DNA of 64,000 nt from Plasmopara viticola (Eukaryota > Oomycota > Peronosporomycetes > Peronosporales > Peronosporaceae), in the NCBI GenBank assembly GCA_001695595.3, contig MBPM02000058.1:434001-498000 (forward strand), read 5' to 3'. The position numbers were made by a program, and so were the translations under genes. This document shows, piece after piece, positions 58,994 through 64,000 of this stretch. Below the pieces are notes generated by a model that saw only the letters and a program-made list of their open reading frames with translations, had not been told where the DNA came from and ran no database searches. The number at the start of each line of letters is the position of its first letter. Within the stretch, counting starts at the first letter, position 1.

Positions 58994-61900
58994 ATGACGC
59001 ACTTTGTATTCAATACCGCGGTATTTCACACACATCAATCGCGTTACTTAAAAGTTATGACACGTTTCCGTATGTCATAATACTAGTGTGTTATTGCCCG
59101 TCTCATCTAAATTAGGCGAGCAGTATGAAAAAGCCTTTTTTTGAGAGCGACTCAGTCCTCATTACACCATTTCAATTTGACAGCTAGCGCAATGGTTCCC
59201 GTGTCTTAAAAGAAGTGAAAGCAGACAGTAATTTGATGTTATGCTATGCAACTGCATCATTCCTTTAAGTTACGATCGTAAATGAATAGCGTCCTAAGTA
59301 AACGACAGTTATCTTAATCATTGCATCAGCTTTAGCAGCTGTACCACCTTAAAGATTTTTTTGACCGTTTCTAAACTGAAGAAAACGAAAATTCTGATAG
59401 TAATATGTTGTAGAATCACAGCATTGTGCATTGGCGCAATATGTAGTATACCATCTGATGGCGCTTCCACCAAGTGATGATAAATTCAAAGGCTCTCACG
59501 GTCGCATTGATCACTGTTGTGACTAAACTCGGACACACAGCTTACTAGACGACAGCCGAGGGCTGCTTTAAGCCGATTCGATAATGTTTTGAGACTGCAG
59601 CTTTATTTTGCAGTACTGTCAACCTTTGAGTCCATTATGGCTCCTGATTAATGTGCGATTAAGAGGTGTCCGAGTTTTAGTATGTTGCTTGTCGCGCTTT
59701 GACACAGTACTTTGCGTCGAGCCATTTAAAAATATTCAATTATAAAAATTGCTTACGCTTTGGCTTTTCAAGTGCACACCGCACAGTGTTTATACACCCT
59801 CTTTATTATGGAGTCACTACAGTATTCGTTCACCACCCCATATCCCACTTTTTGTGGCACGCCAACACCATCTTCTCGGTATTCAATTGACTGTTGATAC
59901 ACACACACACAAGAAGTTGAAATGTAGAAAAGCAGCGCGGATCCGGTGGAAGTCGGAGTAAAAACTCAAGACGAAGGAGGAGCTGAAGCCAAGTTTGTGA
60001 TGACCAAATACGACGCAGAGGAGGACGAACATGCCGTAGGGCTGCAGACCGCAGAGGACGCACTACGAACCCACCGATAGTTGGGCACTCAGAGCTTTGG
60101 CTAGGCGAGAAGTTCCTATTACCAAGTCGGATTGCGTACCAGATCAAGAGATTTCATGAAGTATGTTTACACGAGATACAGAGTAAATCTCGAGACATTC
60201 GAACAACAACTCGCAAAGATCAACGGAAAGCTCGTTGTCAATACGTATTGACCGAGAGTTGATACGCAGTGGCTGGCTTTACAAGCAGGCGAATGTCATG
60301 TACGTATATGAAGAAGAATCTTAATTGCGCGAATGTGAATCAACTTGAGAGTTTTTAGGAAAAGGTGGTAACGACGATATTTTGTACTGGTTAAGAGAAC
60401 GAGCGTAGCAACAGGAGGTAGTGGGTATCGCTGCAATTGCAATTTTGACAAGCCACGTGGAGTGATGCAGTTGCAAAATGGCATGCTGTCTGAACGCTTT
60501 TTAGAGATGTGACAAAGCAAACATTCTGTTTTTTGAGGCAGCTGGTGAAGAATATTTTTGTCTGCTCTGGATCGAGCGACGACGATGCGAGCACCTGGAT
60601 CTGTTTACTGCAGAGTTTAGCAGGCGGTGTAAACTGTACTATCTCGCCTTCTGCTGCCCTAATCAGCTCGCTAGGGTTTACACAATTCCGATTTTCGCTG
60701 CTTCTATTGGCGCCGCTGATCAAGGCTTGAAAGATGACAAGGACAATACGCAGCCGACGAGTTGCATGTGAAGGGAGAAGCTGCGGTCTTTGTTTCGTGA
60801 ACAATGTGTTTCTAAGTAATTTATTTTCGCACTCACCCAGCGGTCATATTCGGTGGTAGTGTAAGACACGTAAAAAGGCTTCTGCATCGAGTGAGACAAT
60901 GCTGCAAACCGTTGAGGACACGAAATTGTTTCTGCTTGTGTGTATATTAGCGCGTACACCGAGGTCGACAAGACGGATGTTTGTTGATCTTAATGGCGGT
61001 CATTCGTTCAGTCTTAGCGTTACCATATACTTGCGTCGCACCCATTCTGCATTTTTTTTTACCGTGCGGGTCGATAACGTTCCATTGCATACACAAAGAC
61101 TGCTCTCTGGTCTCACTTGGCTTGCCGTTTAGTGTGTAGAATTGAGAAGACGCGTTTGCCATCAGGTAATAAAGACAACGGATTCTCTCCCTTATCAAAG
61201 CAGCTGCTCATATTTGTCGCATGGACGTCTTGTCGTGTGGACCATATGTAGATGGTTTATGCGACCAATGGTGCGGCATTGGACCACACGACAGGTACAT
61301 AGAATCTAACGAGTTTGCGTTATCAAGAATTTACTACCGGCATTCCAAGTAAACGAAAGCTTTACAAACATAGATAGCCTACCAGAGTTTTAATTCGCCT
61401 CTTTTCTTTCACATCTTGTCGCTCTCATGTGGTCGTTACCCAGATTGGTTGGCAAACTATCTAAGTAAATAGGATTCTGCAGCTCAAGCACGACCAGGAG
61501 CCCACTATTCTTTTCGCACTGCAAGTGGTGAAGCATGCGTCGATCGTGCGGTTTCATCCTCATTCTAGCTACATTCCTGGCCACTGGTCACGGCGAACCC
61601 AAACAAAAGGCTATTGCTAGCCAACATCCCTTACCATCAAGAAATCCTGTCATTCGCACTGGTCACGAAGACCCTACCCATCGTGGTTCCCGAGATCATT
61701 AACGACAAGGCGGGGAGTAAGCGTCGTGGAATCCACCGTTAAACCATGCAAGCAAGACAAGTTGACTCGCCATGTCCCATTCAACATGAGCAGAATAAAG
61801 CAATCATTTTATCGGTAAAATACCCTACACGATACGGAAAATCGTACTGTTTAGTAACAAAAACAATACAATGTTCTTCTGACTTGGATTACTCTTTCAA

Positions 61901-62305
61901 CTCAGTTGCTTAATTCTTTGATGGCGAAAAATACCGCGGTCTGAGATTCAATTTCGTCTTGTCGTTATGACTCGGTCAAGTTACACCGGGGAAGTCCGTG
62001 TGCTGTCTATTGTTTCAACTCTAAAAGTATGGTAAGTAAAGATCTAGGGCCGTTTCGCAATTAAAATTGGCGCTTCTCCTTGCGTGTCGAGGTAGGGTCT
62101 GCTTGTATTTTCGGCAAGGCTAGCACACTCAGGTAAGATATACCCGTTCAGACGTGCTAGTACCAAATTGCTTTCTATGTTTTGTGGCCAGATTTCTTCA
62201 AGTTACAGGGGTCAGCTTTGCTTTATAATGTAAACGAACCGCAAGTGATTTGGTGAGAGTATACGAGCTGACGGCATTGCCACCAGCCAGTACTTACATG
62301 CAAGA
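58994..62305 (+). repeat. Tandem unit 15
   Basis: 3312 bp. The divergent patch near 60460-60560 matches unit 13. Shortest (AC)n of the array (59899-59911). Fossil 61535-61970. 61971-62305 holds nothing recognised. Confidence 0.95.
61535..61970 (+). pseudogene. Secreted effector-like fossil, unit 15
   Basis: Signal-peptide frame 61535-61702 intact. TAA at both downstream sites and a 1-bp loss at GTTTAGTAAC near 61850. Confidence 0.4.
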
Positions 62306-63239
62306 ATGACGCACTTTGTATTCAATATCGCGGTATTTCACACACATCAATCGCGTTACTTAAAAGTTATGACACGTTTCCGTATGTCATAATACTAGTG
62401 TGTTATTGCCCGTCTCATCTAAATTAGGCGAGCAGTATGAAAAAGCCTTTTTTGAGAGCGACTCAGTCCTCATTACACCATTTCAATTTGACAGCTAGCG
62501 CAATGGTTCCCGTGTCTTAAAAGAAGTGAAAGCAGACAGTAATTTGATGTTATGCTATGCAACTGCATCATTCCTTTAAGTTACGATCGTAAATGAATAG
62601 CGTCCTAAGTAAACGACAGTTATCTTAATCATTGCATCAGCTTTAGCAGCTGTACCACCTTAAAGATTTTGTTGACCATTTCTAAACTGAACCAAAACGA
62701 AAATTCTGATACAATATGTTGTAGAATCACAGCATTGTGCATTGGCGCAATATGTAGTATACCATCTGATAGCGCTTCCACCAAGTGATGATAAGTTCAA
62801 AGGCTCTCACGGTCGCATTGATCACTGTTGTGACTAAACTCGGACACACAGCTTACTAGACGACAGCCGAGGGCTGCTTTAAGCCGATTCGATAATGTTT
62901 TGAGACTGCAGCTTTATTTTGCAGTACTGTCAACCTTTGAGTTCATTATGGCTCCTGCTCAGTGTGCGATTAAGAGGTGTCCGAGTGCTACTATGTTGCT
63001 TGTCGCGCTTTGACACAGTACTTTGCGTCGAGCCATTTAAAAATATTCAATTATAAAAATTGCTTACGCTTTGGCTTTTCAAGTGCACACCGCACAGTGT
63101 TTATACACCCTTTTTATTATGGAGTCACTACAGTATTCGTTCACCACCCCATATCCCACTTTTTGTGGCACGCCAACACCATCTTCTCGGTATTCAATTG
63201 ACTGTTGATACACACACACACACAAAAGTTGAAATGTAG

Positions 63240-63563
63240 AAAAGCAGCGCGGATCCGGTGGAAGTCGGAGTAAAAACTCAAGACGAAGGAGGAGCTGAAG
63301 CCAAGTTTGTGATGACCAAATACGACGCAGAGGAGGAAGAACATGCGGTAGGGCTGCAGACCGCACAGGACGCACAACGAACCCACCGACAGTTGGGCAC
63401 TCAGAGCTTTGGCTAGGTGAGAAGTTCCTATTACCAAGTCGGATTGCGTACCAGATCAAGAGATTTCATGAAGTATGTTTACACGAGATACAGAGTAAAT
63501 CTCGAGACATTCGAACAACAACTCGCAAAGATCAACGGAAAGCTCGTCGTCAATACGTATTGA
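63240..63563 (+). pseudogene. Acidic coding-like fossil (unit 16 copy)
   Basis: The same 108-codon frame as in unit 14, with the same single TAG after GTQSFG and no other break. Confidence 0.25.
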
Positions 63564-63732
63564 CCGAGAGTTGATACGCAGTGGCTGGCTTTACAAGCAG
63601 GCGGATGTCATGTACGTATATGAAGAAGGATCTTAATTGCGCGAATGTGAATCAACTTGAGAGTTTTCAGGAAAAGGTGGTAACGACGATATTTTGTACT
63701 GGTTAAGAGAGCGAGCGTAGCAACAGGAGGTA

Positions 63733-63930
63733 GTGGGTATCGCTGCAATTGCAATTTTGACAAGCCACGTGGAGAGATGCAGTTGCAGGATGGCATGCTG
63801 TCTAACGCTTTTTAAAGATGAAACCAAGCGAACGTTCTGTTTTAAGGTAGCTGGTGAAGAATATTTTTTGGCTGTTCTGGATCGAGCGACGACGACGCGA
63901 GCACCTGGATCTGTTTACTGCAGAGTTTAG
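63733..63930 (+). pseudogene. Second coding-like fossil, frame-fused in unit 16
   Basis: A one-base loss near 63805 joins two frames that are separate in other units, giving 65 sense codons without an ATG. The stretch FKVAGEEYFLAVLD reads like protein and a following segment in another frame (YTIPIFAASIGAADQGLKDDK) does too. This suggests an old gene with several indels. No family recognised. Confidence 0.15.
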
Positions 63931-64000
63931 CAGGCAGTGTAAACTGTACTATCTCGCCTTCTGCTGCCCTAATCAGATCGCTAGGGTTTACACAATTCCG

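Larger units (their letters stand above)
62306..64000 (+). repeat. Tandem unit 16, cut by the window end
   Basis: The first 1695 bp of a further unit, resembling unit 14. (AC)n 63210-63224. GTGCTACTATG near 62990 is shared with units 10 and 12, a sign of exchange between unit types. The array continues beyond the window. Confidence 0.95.

Noticed and set aside
1..64000. CRISPR array, because of regular repeats
   Set aside because: The repeats are 3.3 kb, not 20-50 bp with unique spacers, and the elements are eukaryotic LTR retrotransposons.

Overview
The whole 64 kb window is one tandem array. A unit of about 3.3 kb is repeated head to tail on the + strand: 15 full or nearly full units plus the first 1.7 kb of a sixteenth, running off both ends of the window. 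I phased the units on a conserved ATGACGCACT landmark; the true boundary is arbitrary. Units look roughly 95% identical or better by eye. There is no rRNA, tRNA or CRISPR signal and no intact single-copy gene.

The best guess for the organism is an oomycete (Phytophthora or downy-mildew type). Three things suggest this. The three Ty1/copia elements have a Gag-Pol that reads like oomycete copia polyproteins. Every complete unit carries a short secreted-protein reading frame, and in one unit this continues into an RxLR motif at the usual distance from the signal peptide. A motif resembling the oomycete core promoter (initiator plus flanking element) recurs in most units. This is inference from sequence pattern; no search was run.

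Layout: units 1-2 (1-6605) are plain. Units 3 and 4 (6606-22062) each contain a 4.4 kb copia element at the same site with the same 5-bp target duplication, so unit and element were duplicated together. Unit 5 (22063-25533) has a 180-bp solo LTR of another family and the best-preserved RxLR-like fossil frame. Unit 6 (25534-33331) has a third copia element at a different site with an abnormal left junction. Units 7-12 (33332-53071) are plain, and from unit 8 they alternate in type. Unit 13 (53072-55678) has lost about 710 bp. Units 14-16 (55679-64000) resume the array. Units 8/10/12 versus 9/11, and 13/15 versus 14/16, share private variants, so the array has been copied partly as a 6.6 kb dimer.

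Inside one unit, roughly in order: a hairpin-forming inverted repeat and a promoter-like motif in the first 200 bp; hairpins near 560-620; a (CA)n microsatellite near 900; decayed coding-looking stretches between about 930 and 2000; a region near 1.9-2.3 kb that is open for up to 139 codons in units 7-12; then the effector-like fossil (about 435 bp) near 2.55-2.98 kb; and about 300 bp with nothing recognised.

All three copia elements are dead. They share an in-frame TAA in reverse transcriptase just after YVDD, and each has private frameshifts. Their primer-binding site matches the anticodon arm of tRNA-Asn, suggesting half-tRNA priming.
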